In this document: one piece after another, positions 39,139 to 51,539 of the stretch | How positions within the stretch are numbered: position 1 is the first letter of the stretch | Layout of the letters: every line of letters starts with the position of its first letter | Assembly: GCA_024529925.1 (NCBI GenBank) | Contig: JAFEUB010000966.1 | Span: 914,001-978,000 of the forward strand | DNA length: 64,000 bases | Source: Ophthalmolycus amberensis | Lineage: Eukaryota; Chordata; Actinopteri; Perciformes; Zoarcidae | Reading direction: 5' to 3' | Notes under the pieces: model-generated | What the model was told of the DNA's origin: nothing | The model's input: only the letters and a program-made list of their open reading frames with translations | The model's database searches: none | Position numbers and translations under genes: made by a program

Positions 39139-40990
39139 TATCAACTGTTGTAAGGAAGCAGGTGAAATCTGATAGATTGAGCAGCATTTTATTTTCTATA
39201 TTTTTTATGTTCACTGTCTGTTAAGTGATTTAAAAAAAACTTATGCTATTGTGCATTTATACACTATTAGTAAATATACACTGACATTTAATCTGTTTTC
39301 ATTGATACACTAATTACAATCATTTATGAAGTTATTATTGCTTGTGCTGTGTGACTCGTCTTTATTTAATTTAAGTACACTTTATGACTTAGTTATTTAC
39401 GTGATTCACAACTATATATTCTCTTGCCTTTTGGGGGATTTTGGTCTTGTAACCATTCAGTAAACACACACTACAAACAGAAATATTGCAGAGGTGAGTC
39501 TACAAGCCAGACTCAAAAGCGCTGGTTAACTGATTTAAATTACCTGTGGAGGGCGAGAGTGGAGCGACACAGTGGCACGTCAGGTTGATTGGTTGAGCCA
39601 GGACGGAGCGGTCAACTGGACCTCGGAACCTGGATTTGGGTGAGACTGGAAAGAGGCGGTGTATGTTGGCTGCTCCTCTTTGTCCCATAGGTTCTTTAAA
39701 ATAAAAAAGGGGGGGGGGGGGTGGTGGACAGAGAAGGAAGGACTGGGAAGGATCTAATAAGGTAGCATTAATAGTGGAGACCCTGGCCGCAAACTGACAT
39801 ACAAAAGCTAACAATAACCCAACTCTGGCACTAAATGGAGTTTAACATACTTTTTATTCTGTAATAATTGATGTTAAAATGTATAATTATTTTACAATGT
39901 GTGTGTGTGTACTCAGCTTTTTGAATAAAATGTAATCAATCTGTGATCTTGTATTTATCTGTTATTTCTATTTCCTTTGTTTCACTCTACATCCACAACT
40001 CACTTTACAATCCAGTTTAAGAAAACACAGCAAAATGTCATACACTTTAATAAGTACAGGTAGTATTTACAGTATATACACCATAACACAATACTATGCC
40101 ATCACTACTGTATATTTTTTCATAGATTAAGAAGTATTTACATTATGGATAAGACCATAAATTGATTCTGAAATTATTCGGACACACAATAAATTCAAGT
40201 AGGTGTGCCTTGAGACAGAGTAGCCCGACTACGACCATGGTAGAAGAGGTATGCAAGAACCACTTCACAGGTGCATAATGGTCCGAGACGATGAAGAATA
40301 CTTTTTAAATACGCTCGTCAATTGGGCGCCATGGGTTTGGGGGCACGACGTCAGTCAATATCAAACACAAACTATACAAGTTCATACTTAGTCCATCTGT
40401 GGTGATTTTTAAAAGATCAGAACCATTTGTTTCTTCTTCCAAAGCTTTACACATTCATGTTTGGTCATCAGCCTTCAGTGGAAGCAAACGCTAGACCAAG
40501 GATTATTTGCTGCAGAGTGTCCTGGTGGTCTAAAGCACCTACCGCAACCCTGTGGATCGACTTCACTGCAGGGACATTTGTTGCATGTCACCTTCTCTCT
40601 CTCTCTCTCTCCTACGTCTCCCGCTGTTCTCCACTATCAACTATTTCATGAAGGACGACATAAAAAATAAATCTTTAACACAAAGAAAAACCAAAGCATT
40701 CACTGTGTTTTGCACTCATATTCACATTTTTGCGTACATCTTGTCCAACAGCTTTAAAGTACATCTTGAACAGACAGCGGGCATCCTCCATACAGAGTAT
40801 GAATGATCCTTAACTGGAGCAACTCATTACTACACAACTCACTTATGACCGGGGTGATGAGACATTGCATGCACCTAACTTCAGGTACGCCACCCAAAAA
40901 GAGAAGCTGCACTCCACCTTTTGTCTCCATTATGATTGCTGGTGGTTTATACATTATGGTACGTGTCCTGTGCCGTGTCTTTGTTTTCAC
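39139..40990. other. Convergent intergenic region
   Basis: This holds the 3' UTR of the butyrophilin-like gene, which could use the aataaa at about 39926, and the 3' end of the minus-strand SET/Crypton gene. A G-run lies at about 39709-39721. No further gene is seen. Confidence 0.45.
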
Positions 40991-43900
40991 CTAGCAGACC
41001 AAGGCGGCGCTTTCCCTCCTCCCCTGCTTCTTCAGCAGCTGGATGCGGTTGTGAACGTAAAACTTGATCGACCTCCAGTCTCGCTGGTTGCTCACCAGCA
41101 GAGGGCAGAGTTCGAGGCAGCGCTCACAGTCCGCCTTGGCGGGGACTCGCAGCTCCATGAGGTTCCTCTTTAGGTGAGTCTCCACTGCTACGCGCTCAGC
41201 CTCTGACCACGGGCGCTTAAGTACACCACGCTTCCCTGTGAGATAGAGGACAATGCATAGGATCGGATTAATAAGGAAGTGACTGAAGTTCGGGAGGTCC
41301 TAGACCGATATTGGCAGATTACCTGATTTGGGTGGAATGCATCTTCTCCTATGAACATTGGCTATTGAGGGGCTGACTGGAGCGGGAATGGGTGCCCTCT
41401 TCTTCCGTGGCGGTCGCCCTGGTCCTTTCTTCTTCACCATCACCTCAGCTTTCTCCTTTACTTCCTCTTTCTCTTCCTCTGCCTCGGACTCTTCTGAGAA
41501 GGAGTCAGCTGAGTTGCCAGACAATACTGTGGGACAGAGATGAAATGGAGGGTAGTTAACTCAAATCAAATGACTAACATACAGCTTAATATTTCAAGAA
41601 AGGGGATCAACTGCAGTGCTGTAACTTGTTCAAAATGTTTGTTAATGAAGTGGTGGATACTAGTAAAATCTACCTCTTAACCCAACAGAACCTCTGGCAG
41701 ATTCTTTGTATCATCCTACATTTTTTTCGTAAATCTATTCTTAAGAAAGGTCCTAAAAATGATCATCAGATTCACGTGTTCTTAAAACGCAAAATTGTAC
41801 GGATCGCCAATGATGAATGTCATTGCATTTGTAAATTGAAGGAATGTGTGAGTTAAACCTATTCAGCCCTGCAAACCCCCATAAAAGGGCGTGAGACTGC
41901 AGGGCCGTGTGCACACGAAAGTTTGACGAAGGTTGAGCGCCGGACTTAAAAAAAAGAATTATTAAAAGAAACATCAATAGATCTGAAGTGGTGCTTCTGC
42001 ACGCCGTGAACGCCAAACTAGCCGTCATACTTTGTAGCTGTCAGACGTGGATATAAAAAAGATGCATTGGACCCATTACTTCTTCAGTGTGGAAGTGTTA
42101 GTGCGATGCATATCATATCTGTTCCACGTTTATATATTTATGTTTTAAAAAGCTGACATTCCTCGCAGAGTCCATCAATAGTTCCACATCAGAAATAATC
42201 TGTTAAAATGAACACTGTTATGTTGACACGTTGCATTATTATTACATCATTATTCACGGTGGGAGTTCATCCTTTAAAAAAGGTTCTTGGCAGCAGAACC
42301 TGCATTAAATTAAACATTCGCATGCCTGAAATACCTGCTGATGGGCCCCAAGTCAGTTCAGCGTTTTACCTGAAGACAGATAATACATGATGTAACTCTT
42401 TACCATCCAACTCGAGGCAGATGTGCTGCAGGCTCATCCCTCGGAAAAGCACGCCCTCCTTCTCTCCATAAAGCACAACACGACCCACACGACCCATCAG
42501 CGCTGGATCCCGTATGATAGTGGAGCAGTTCTGGGTCACATGGTACTCTCGTTCAAGGAATTCCTCCAGCTGTTTGGTGGCGCCATGCTGGCCCTCGCCC
42601 TCATCTAATAGTAGCAGTTGAGTAAGTATCGCTACCTGCCGCCGTACACGCGTCGCCGTCAGTGCTCCGGGGTTTTTAGCCCCGCTGGATCGCGCCAGGT
42701 TTCTCAGAAGGTCCGTGCCCCGGAGCGGTGTGGCAGGTGAGTGGTAGGGCCGAGAGAAGACATATGGGCTCTCTGGGTCCACGCCCACATTGGGGCTGGT
42801 TTGAAGGAGTAGGTCCAGGCAGGACTCACAGTGTGGCGGGAGAATAAGCGGCTGGATGCGACCACGCTTGCCCAAAACGCTAGCCCGCGGAAGGGTACAG
42901 AGGACGTGGCGTTCGAAGGGGGACAGGAGGGCTTCCATGCCAGAGGAGGCGCTGCTGTTGCTGGAGCTGTTGCTGGAGCTGGCCGGAGGAGTGATACGGT
43001 TGTGGTAGTCCTGGACAGTGAGTTTGGCCACCTCACATTCCCTGTGGCGGTTGTAGAGGATGAGCAGGGACAGGCTGGAATGGCAGAGCAGGCGCCAGGA
43101 CTCCGCAGAGTGAGGAGAACGGGTGAGAGAAAGGAAAGAGGAGTGCTGCTGGTGGCGGAGGTAGAGGACCAAACAGGAGAGGGAAGAGAGCAGTGGAGAC
43201 ATGTGATGTCTCTGTGTGCTGGAAAAGACAGAGGGGGAAAAAAACATGTTTAAAAAGCAGTTGAAACCACAAAACACAACCCAAAAACCCTGAACAATAA
43301 ATATCTAATTGGTAATAATAATCCAACGATACCTTACAATCTCTCCATTCTTCTCCTCTGGTGCAGTCTTCTTCTCCTTCTCCACTCAGCTCCAGATCTT
43401 CGTTTGGATCTATGTCTGGTTCTGGAGTAGGAGGTGGAACCAGCTCCTCTTGACTTCTCGAGCTCTCCACCTCCACCTTTTGCTGCTCTTCATACTTTTC
43501 TCTCTTCATCCTCCGACCCCTTCTGGGAGTAGACGGTAGAGGTGGTGATGGACTCTTAACTGGTGACACCAGCGGGGGCGCGTGACGTTTTGAGGTGGGC
43601 AGCGGTAAGCTGGGCGCCTTCTTGGTGGCCGCAGGCTGAGTAGAGGAAGGCGGCGAAAGCGACAGGGAGAAGGAGACGCCGCCCGTGCTCGAGTGTGTAG
43701 CTGGCGATTCCCTCTCCCTGGAGAAGAGGGGAGGGGGAGCGGGAGCGGGGTTGGGGGCCGAGGGCTGAGGGACAGCAAAGGAATGACTGTGAGTAGGCCG
43801 AGGCGGAGGACGATGAGGGGTGAGGGTGTGAGGCGCTGCCATTTGAAGAGCTGTGCAGTTGTGCCAGCTCCATGGCTGTTCTAACGTCGGGCTGGTTGGC

Positions 43901-46900
43901 GTGGTGCTTCTCCAGGTGGCGTGCCAGAGAGCGATAGTGGCGGCCGCAGTATGCGCAGTGCTGCCGCCGGCTCACTGTGGCACCCGGGGAGCTTCCAATG
44001 TTTATGTTAATATTGTTGTTGATGTTGGTGGTCGGGGGTGCCAGGGCGCTGACCGGGGGCTGGGACTGGGATCTGGCAGGGGTTGCGACAGGTGCTGGGT
44101 GGGAAAAGGATGAGCAGGGGTGCCCAGGGCCTCTGGAGGAGGTGGGCGCGCTTTTCTTCTCCAACTCGACCGTTGCGGGCAGCTTGCGCTTCTTGCGTCG
44201 ACGAAGCATTCGGCCCCTTATTTCCTCAATTTCCTCTTCTTCGTCATCGTCATCATCATCATCATCTTCCTCCTCTTCGTCCTCCTCACGGTCCGAGTCA
44301 CTGGGCTCAGAGTGGGTGAGTGGGGAGGATGAGGGTGATAATGACCAGGAAGGGGTAAGGTAATCAGAAACAGAGAGGGACAGTGGGTGGGGGCCAGCCT
44401 CTTCCTCCTGGTCAGACACATTTCAAATGAAAACAAACCAAATTAGCTCAACATGTAGCTATTATCCACAGGATTTACAGTCTTTGATTAGGATTAGGGC
44501 TACAATGTCCCCGGTTCATGTCTGGATAATGCATCGCTCTCTCTCTCCTTTTTTTCCTGTCATCTTTCAACTGTCGTTAAAGGCATACTATATCCCGAAA
44601 ATAATAACTTTTTAAAAAGCCCAAATATATAGTTTCATGAGGAAACAGTGCATTTGCTCGGGACAATTTATGCCTGTGATTTTTGGGTGTGTGAGAATTT
44701 AAGGCAGCAGGAAAATGTCTCAACTCAAATGAGTGTTCATGTTAATGAAGGAACATGTCACACGGTGCAACCGTGTGGCTTATTGATGTGTTAAATAGTT
44801 TTTGGACAACAATTGTGCTTTATGGCACAGAGGGGATAAGCTACATCAGACTCTGGAAATTTAGTCTTTTGATGGGATTTTTAGCAACCTGAAAAATATT
44901 GAACATCACCAGCTAGTATCTCACCATTGCATTCTCTCCCCAGTCCGTCAGGCTGTAGTCCACTGTGATCTCCTCCCCTTTGGCGATGTCTCGGATTGCT
45001 ATGACAACTAACCGCACCTGGGTCCCACAGTGGACTTCTCTGATCCGGCAGTTGGGTGGTGGATGAAAGAGGACAGGTCCACGAACACCACTCGCTCCCT
45101 CATCCCCCAGCTCTGGCACACTGGAAAACATAAAGTGACATTAGCAATATGGCTCCCCAACCTAGAAAAATATCTAAGCACAGTTACTATAGCGAGGGTC
45201 CTCCATACCAGAGCTGAGTGGGATCGGGCATGTAGTAGGGACTGCCAGGTGGAGGGAGGCGGTCTTCTGCACCCTCTGGGTACTGGCCATCACCTGGGAG
45301 AGAGGACTCTTTAAATCCAGCACATCTTAACTGCTTTATCACAAACCACCAGCAACAACCACCATTTGAAAGATACTGTACTGTACGACAATACACTGCT
45401 AATTACAACGTGGTACACTTGTTTATCATAAGCACCAGAGTGGATAAAAACAAACGGCAGGTGGTTAAATATGTGTGTGTGTGCTTATATATATATATAT
45501 ATATATACCAGGGCTGTAGCTGTGTTCTGACATGCTCTCCTCCTCCTCATCTTCTGTTACATACGCTCGGTCACACACCTTCACAGGTGTCCCCTTCCTT
45601 TTTCTCCCACACACTCTCCTGTAAAAAAGAAATAGCAGCGCTTCCTCAAACATGATGATACGTTCAGACATAGCAGTGCTCTAGACTTTCCTCTGGTAAA
45701 TATTCGAAGGGAGGGCAGCCGAAATGAGCAGAGCATGTGATACCTGTTGCAAAGCAGTAATTGAATCTGTTCACGTAACATTTCTCTTAGGTGGGTGACT
45801 CATCCACAACAACAATAAGGCTACAAACTACTTAACGAGTGATGGTGGCAGCAGTGGTGTCAACAGCGTCATTTTTGTTCTTCCACAAGCAATCGAAACA
45901 AAGACATTTGAACAATGTGAATGTCTGCACATCCTACAAGTATTGCAGGTTTCAGTATATTAAGTACAGTAGAAGAAAAGGAGACGCTGAAAAACATATA
46001 AAAGACAAAAAAGGAGACACATCAACTACATTATCCTTTTAGAGTTGTATTAGGGTTTATCAATTTCATACTGATCAGTATGTTTATTAATTTTACCATT
46101 AATCTATTCATCATATATCCTGTAAAATGTCAGAAAATAGTGTGGAAAATACCATCACAATTTCCAAGGGCTGAAAGAGACATTTTTAAATTGCCTGTAT
46201 TGCCCAATAAACACATTAGAATCCCAAAATATGCTATTTACAATAATGCAAAAAGAGATAAGAAAAAAAGAAATGCTGAAAATAAAAATTTGATAGCTGG
46301 ACGGCACATATATTTTTCCTTAATTACTGACTTTAAGTTACCAAAATAAAAAACAGTTGACAATAATTTTCCTGTCATCCAACTTCAATAATTATTTATA
46401 TTTAAGCACTAATCAGATATGTCTTTTGTTCAAGTAAAGAATCCACACAGTTCATCACAAACCCATTTAAAATGCTTTTTGCTGCCTGTCCACCATACTT
46501 CGGTTTACTCGCCATAATTTAAGAATATGTTTTAGTACCACATCAATGCTAGTTTCCATTAGGTGTACCTGTAGATACAGGCGTTAATCTGTCCCTGATT
46601 TGATGTGATGATCGATGACCATGATTGAGGAACACAGATCTACTATAAACAGGCAGCTAGTGTGTAAACTGATTTCAGCTATCTTGGTTATCACAGATTT
46701 ATTTTTATCTATATATTGAAATGGCCCCACCCCTTTATCAATCACGTCAGACTGTACACATGCATTAACAGAGACCTGATTAGCACAACATAGCGTCCCA
46801 AATGCACTGAACCTGGTGACAGTCAACTGTTTTCAGGTGCATTTTATCCATGGTCAGCAACTTTGTTTACTCAAAGCCAAGCAAGACACGAGTCATGATC

Positions 46901-47540
46901 TGCACCAGCTGAGCAGTCAAGCGGTGTTCAGAGCACAATAACACTGAAGCGACGAGGTGGTTTGATGGATATTATGTTCCGGGATCTGCAGTCTACACAA
47001 TCTGACATGACATGGGTTATCGACAAGACGACACACCACTGGCCAGTAAGATACATAGCGGACGATTCCTGCTGGGTGCAAGCTAACATTAGTGCTAAAC
47101 CACAGCTAGCCTGTTAGCTTCCAGCAGCTAACGTTGAGACTTAGGTCCCGTCAAAACATCAAAAATAAAAGGCTTGCTATTACATGCGAGCTGAGGCGGC
47201 CAGGGGAAGACGCACCCTCGCATGACATAACAGCTGCAACGAGAAAACAAAGAAAAATCACTTCCCCCTCTGCGTTTTCTCCATTATAACGCTGGACTCA
47301 TGCACGCGAAAAAAGGGCTTCTGATGTTAACTAAACAAACGTGCACGGTCGCAGCGCGTGCGTCTCAGGCTCTTGCGTTTTGCTCACAAAACCCCGGTGA
47401 AAACCACCGCGCGCGGGGACAAACCGGGGGCTTGCTGTGCTCACTCACCCCCTTGGCGGCGGCGGTTTGCTTCCATCCCCGTCGCTGTCGAGGGTCGGTG
47501 GCTCCCGGTAGTCAAAAGGCGACCGTACATTCTCCGCCAT
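40991..47540 (-). CDS. SET-C/zinc finger/Crypton recombinase fusion protein
   Basis: Eight exons: 47449-47540, 45509-45618, 45209-45293, 44925-45120, 43333-44407, 42404-43211, 41323-41526, 40991-41235, about 938 residues. The start is MAENVRSPFDYREPPTL. Exon 4 carries the C-terminal part of a SET domain (PNCRIREVHCG, then AIRDIAKGEEITVDYSL); no SET N-terminal half is seen, so methyltransferase activity is unlikely. Exon 5 has an acidic Asp/Glu run, a basic RRRKKRK, and a C2H2-like finger (HCAYCGRHYRSLARHLEKHH). Exon 6 matches the Crypton/DUF3504-type tyrosine recombinase fold: LLILYNRHRECEVAKLT, LGKRGRIQPLIL, LLRNLARSSGAKNPGALTAT and RVRRQVAILTQLL. The usual GH..H..Y catalytic end is not evident. 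Exon 7 has an AT-hook (KKGPGRPPRKK). Exon 8 is the Lys/Arg/Trp-rich C-terminal domain common in Crypton proteins (KRPWSEAERVAVE ... RDWRSIKFYVHNRI). It is probably a domesticated nuclear DNA-binding protein. Exon 5 changes frame once internally (near 43770). Exon 6 joins exon 5 in frame only with acceptor cacacag|AGA at 43211. Confidence 0.72.
46025..46395 (+). repeat. Interspersed non-autonomous repeat, + orientation
   Basis: Words such as cctgtaaaatgtcagaaaat, ccatcacaatttccaagggc and cccaataaacacattagaat match, in order, a family very common in teleost introns. It lies in intron 1 of the SET/Crypton gene. Related copies are at 3145-3302, 3316-3500 and 5787-6090 in this window. Confidence 0.65.
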
Positions 47541-49281
47541 TAGGACTCCCTTCCCCTACCTCTCGCGCTCCGGTAGATTGCCCAACGCGCATGTGCACAA
47601 CATCCTTTGGGGTTCTACTGGTAAAATGGGGTGCACCCACCTCTGAGGAAGATAAAGACCTTCAACCTCAAGATTCAAATTGATTGAAGATATAGAATTG
47701 CGGATATTCAATACGGTGTGCTAACTTAACTTCCATGCTTTCACGTGGAAGTGCAGTCAAATCAATGCCTTGTAATTAATTAGACCTGTTACAGACTGAA
47801 GTGAAGCCTACACTGGTACATTGGTTGTGATCTGAACACTGTTTAACCAGCTTGTCACTTAATAGCTTTTATTATTATTAATTGCTTATAAACGTGATTT
47901 TAAAATGGCCTATTTCAGAAGTGCGCCACAATAAAATAATTCATCATAATTAAGTCGTGTATTATATAAATCCTACTCAAGTAAAAGTACATAAGAATTA
48001 TAAACAAGATGTACTTGAATTTACTGCTAATACATATTCTGCAGAGAAAAATCCCCTGCAACTAATAAATTCTTACATATAACAATTATAGATTGTTAAT
48101 ACTAATTCATCAATGTGTGATATAGCATTTAACTGTAGTAGCTGGTTTGGGTGGAGCTATTTTGACCTACCCTATACAGCTAGGTAGTACACAGCAGAAG
48201 GTTGTAAAAAATATTTGGAAAGTAGAGGCAAGGTGACAAAGACCACGAGTTAAGAGTGGGTTTTAATCGTCAATGCACATCCAGTTAATCATCACAGAGA
48301 TAAAAGAAAAGCATGGCAATAAGAAATCCACCATAATAACAAGCCTGGGAGTCCCAGCTCATTCACTCAGCGAGATTATGCCGCATCAGGCATTAAACAC
48401 TACAGTAAAGTTGTTGTGTAACGGAGTGTTTGATACGTTTGGCTACAGAAAGTACAATCCTACTGTCAGGGATTAGTCTAATACAGTATGTCTTTAAGTA
48501 TTTTTTTTTTTTTACCTTCCAAAGAAGCATTTGACGGAAAATATTTGAGAACCACTGGTCTTATAGTTAAAACTTGTGAACAGTGTAGCAGCATATTCAA
48601 GTACAACATCAGGAGAGAACTTGGTGACCAGAGCAGCAAACATGACACTTGATGAACATCACAGATTGTTCAAAACCAAACTCAATACAAGCATTTCAAT
48701 TTGATATGGAATTATCTAGACTAGATATGTTAACAAAATGGGACATGAAAAGCTAAGTGACCTATTATTATAATAGCAAATGGCTACAGATTCAGCTGCA
48801 CATCAGTCACAGTTTATCAGTCGTGTATTTTTGGCTACATTCTAGCAGTTAGTAGATTTTCTAGTGTTAGGAACAGCAGCTAATAAGTCATCAAAAGTAA
48901 ATCCATCTTAAATAAAATAAATAACACATTGTATACAAAAGAATACATTTTTAGAGAGTCTAACTCGGCCACTTCACAAACCAAACTTTATACCCTCAAA
49001 AGTCTGCACTCACTTCTATGTCAAAGGAAAATAGCAACTGTGGCAAACTAGAGGTCATTTTAGCACTTGCTGTGGAAATACCAACGTCTGGGAAAAGCTG
49101 TCTACAGGGCTTTGTTAAAAAGGAGCTTAGTTGTGATTTTAGTTAAGCAGTACAATTTCATAACCTCTAGTTTTCACAGAGTATATTCGACAGAGCTTAA
49201 TATTCAATTTCGTTAGTGTTAGTGTCTGTTAGTGTTGAGTTAATTCATTCATAGATGACGTTGGATTGAAACCAAGAAAAA
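47541..49281. other. Region between the SET/Crypton gene promoter and cntf 3' end
   Basis: The first part is the 5' flank of the SET/Crypton gene; it includes a near-palindromic cgcgcatgtgca (47588-47599), similar to an NRF1 site. The remainder to 49.28 kb is AT-rich and would hold the cntf 3' UTR. No other gene is seen. Confidence 0.4.
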
Positions 49282-51539
49282 TCAGACGTCTTCTGTTCCT
49301 GCCCTCTCTGTGTGCAAGACATGGAGGGTCTGCGCAGCATGGTCAGCCCAGTGGACTAGCTCCAGCAGCACGCGATAGGTCCACATTTTGAGCCCGAAAA
49401 CTCCCCCAGCGCCATCGGTTTCCTACACAGAAGAAAGCAAGTTCACATCCACTGCCTTTTATCATACCAAGATACCGTAAAAACGGATTAAAAAAAAGAA
49501 GAAAAAAAAGGTGTTTAGTAGATTGGTAGGCTGAAACACTGTTTACGTTTTTCACGCTTCAACTTTTCAGAGTTCTAATCTAAACCTGCTCCAACTGATT
49601 TTTTAGCAACATTATCATTAATTTGTAGTTATGTTTATCTGACAAATTAATGTCTGATATTAACTTTTATCTGCTAAATTCTCCACTTTGTTCGCCAGCT
49701 AGTTGCTAACTTTGTCTGCCTGCTGTTTGGTGCTGAAAATAGTAAGGTTGCAAATCAAAAACAATGAGCTGAAAGATGCTAAAATGATCAGCAGGGACCT
49801 GCGGCGTTCGGTGATCATTCTTTTTGGATTCGTCACTTTGAGGGATACCTTTCAAATTCAACATTTAATCCATCGTTAATATAAAAATATTGATTGTTGC
49901 AGCTTTAAACTCAATCTAAAGTTTACCATGGATATCTAAGAGGTTAAGTCCAGGATTTAAAGCTTTTCTCCCAACATTAGTCATAATCACATAAGAGGTA
50001 TCATTAATATAATACAGGGTTTAGTCACACCCTTGCTGTAGATTAGGTTTAGGTTTTACATTTAACTGTTGTGTTACTAGGACAGGGCTGAGGGCTGGTA
50101 GCGTGGAAATATCCTACTGTGGGGGCTCTTTAGAGTTGAATGTTGCCAATGCATATATGCAACTCATGTGGCAGACAATGCTGATGCTTTCATGGTGCAG
50201 GGTTCCTTGGACACCTTGTATGATGACATAATCGGGGCATTTTTGCTCCTGTTCCAGTAAAAAAAAAAAAAACTGTGGAAACTGCGCAATACTTCAGTTT
50301 AGTAAGATTTTTAAAAATCTTTAAAATATGCATCTTTTAAACATGTGTAATGCACAAGTCGGAGTTGGTTGTTCACAAATTAAATCACCCAGTTATTTTG
50401 AGAAAGCTTGGGAGACGAAGAAAAATGCTCTTCGTCAGGAGAAAGTTTAGTCTTTCTTCTGCTATTCGGTGGAGACGTTATTTGAAAATATTCCCCAAAA
50501 TACATCGACATACATGGTGGTTTCGTGTGTGCGTCTATAGAAATACAAACTTAACAATAACAAATACTGTACCTCATTACACTGGTGGTCTGGGGTGACT
50601 TCCAGGGTCACGTTCTCGGTCTCTACCAGAACTTTGGTGCTGCTGAGCAAGTGCTCCAGCCGGAGTCGGACATTCTTCCTCATGGTCTCATAGTCGCCCT
50701 CCAGCTCACCCCATTCCTCCTCTTCCTTCAGGATGACACAGTGGATCAGCCCCAGGCACTGCCGCAGAGCCGAATGCAGCAGCTGCACCTGCTGCTCCGT
50801 GCTAGGCTCCTCGGAGTCTGGGGAAAGGGACACAATGCGTCCTGCGTCAGGGGCGTGGTCCGACAAGAAGGTCTCCTTCTCTTTCTGAAAGGACGGGGAA
50901 AAAGATGTTTGCTTCAACTTGATGCTGAGTACAAAGCAGACGGCTGCAAGGTGCTTCTTGGCCTTGCACTTGTGCCTCACATTTTATTTTTGCTCAATTA
51001 CACATTAAACACTGAATGACAGCCATATGGATCAATTAAAAGGTGTTCTAAAAGGGAGGATGAGGCACAGAAGCATGACAGATGGAAAAAATCCAATACA
51101 CTCTCTCCATTAGGTACCCCAGGGGAAATCGGGGGGGGGCGGGGGCGGGGGGGGGGGGGGGGCTTTTAGTACGATTATACTGCATCCCTTTCAAGAATAC
51201 ACAAAAGTATACTGGTGAATGTTGATGTATACACGCAGTAAAAGTAGAACACATCACTCAATTGCGACAGGTAGCTTAGCTGGCAGCTGTCTCAGTACAG
51301 CAACATGCTCGCATTAGGAAGCCACACGTACCGTTAACGGGATTGGGTCACACCGCCTCGGTGTGAGTGAGTCAAGCAGAACGAGTGTGTTAAAACGGAT
51401 AACTCACGTATAGCTGGAGCAGACGAGCACACTCGTGGTGCAGTAGCCGGGCGAGAGCCACCGCTCTCTCCGTCTGCGACGGGCCAGGCACCGGTGTGTC
51501 CAGCGCAGTTATCTGCTGGTGCTCCTCCTGCTCTGCCAT
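49282..51539 (-). CDS. cntf: Ciliary neurotrophic factor (IL-6-family cytokine)
   Basis: Three exons, all phase 0: 51408-51539, 50573-50884, 49282-49422; 194 residues (human CNTF is 200). There is no signal peptide (MAEQEEHQQITALDTPV), as expected for CNTF, which is released by a non-classical route. Helix A is TERAVALARLLHHECARLLQ. Exon 2 covers a long amphipathic region (EQQVQLLHSALRQCLGLIHC, then YETMRKNVRLRLEHLLSSTK). Exon 3 carries the helix-D signature GVFGLKMWTYRVLLELVHW, similar to the GLFEKKLWGLKVLQELSQW region of mammalian CNTF. It signals through the CNTF receptor/gp130/LIFR complex in mammals. Cardiotrophin-1 is the nearest alternative by sequence, but location immediately downstream of zfp91 in the same orientation, as in human 11q12, supports cntf. 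One more exon than mammalian CNTF (two) is seen. Confidence 0.85.
51120..51163. repeat. Poly-G tract in cntf intron 1
   Basis: About 33 bases with only two C interruptions, preceded by ccccaggggaaatc. On the plus strand this is a strong G-quadruplex candidate; in the cntf transcript (minus strand) it is a C-run about 235 bases upstream of the exon 2 acceptor. Confidence 0.8.

Noticed and set aside
42831..43253. Plus-strand open frame opposite the Crypton exon
   Set aside because: It is a shadow of a GC-rich coding exon; there are no splice sites or known motifs on the plus strand.
43033..43842. Continuous frame reading through 43211-43332 into the Crypton exon
   Set aside because: The recombinase motifs lie in a different frame; strong donor and acceptor sites flank 43212-43332, which is therefore an intron.
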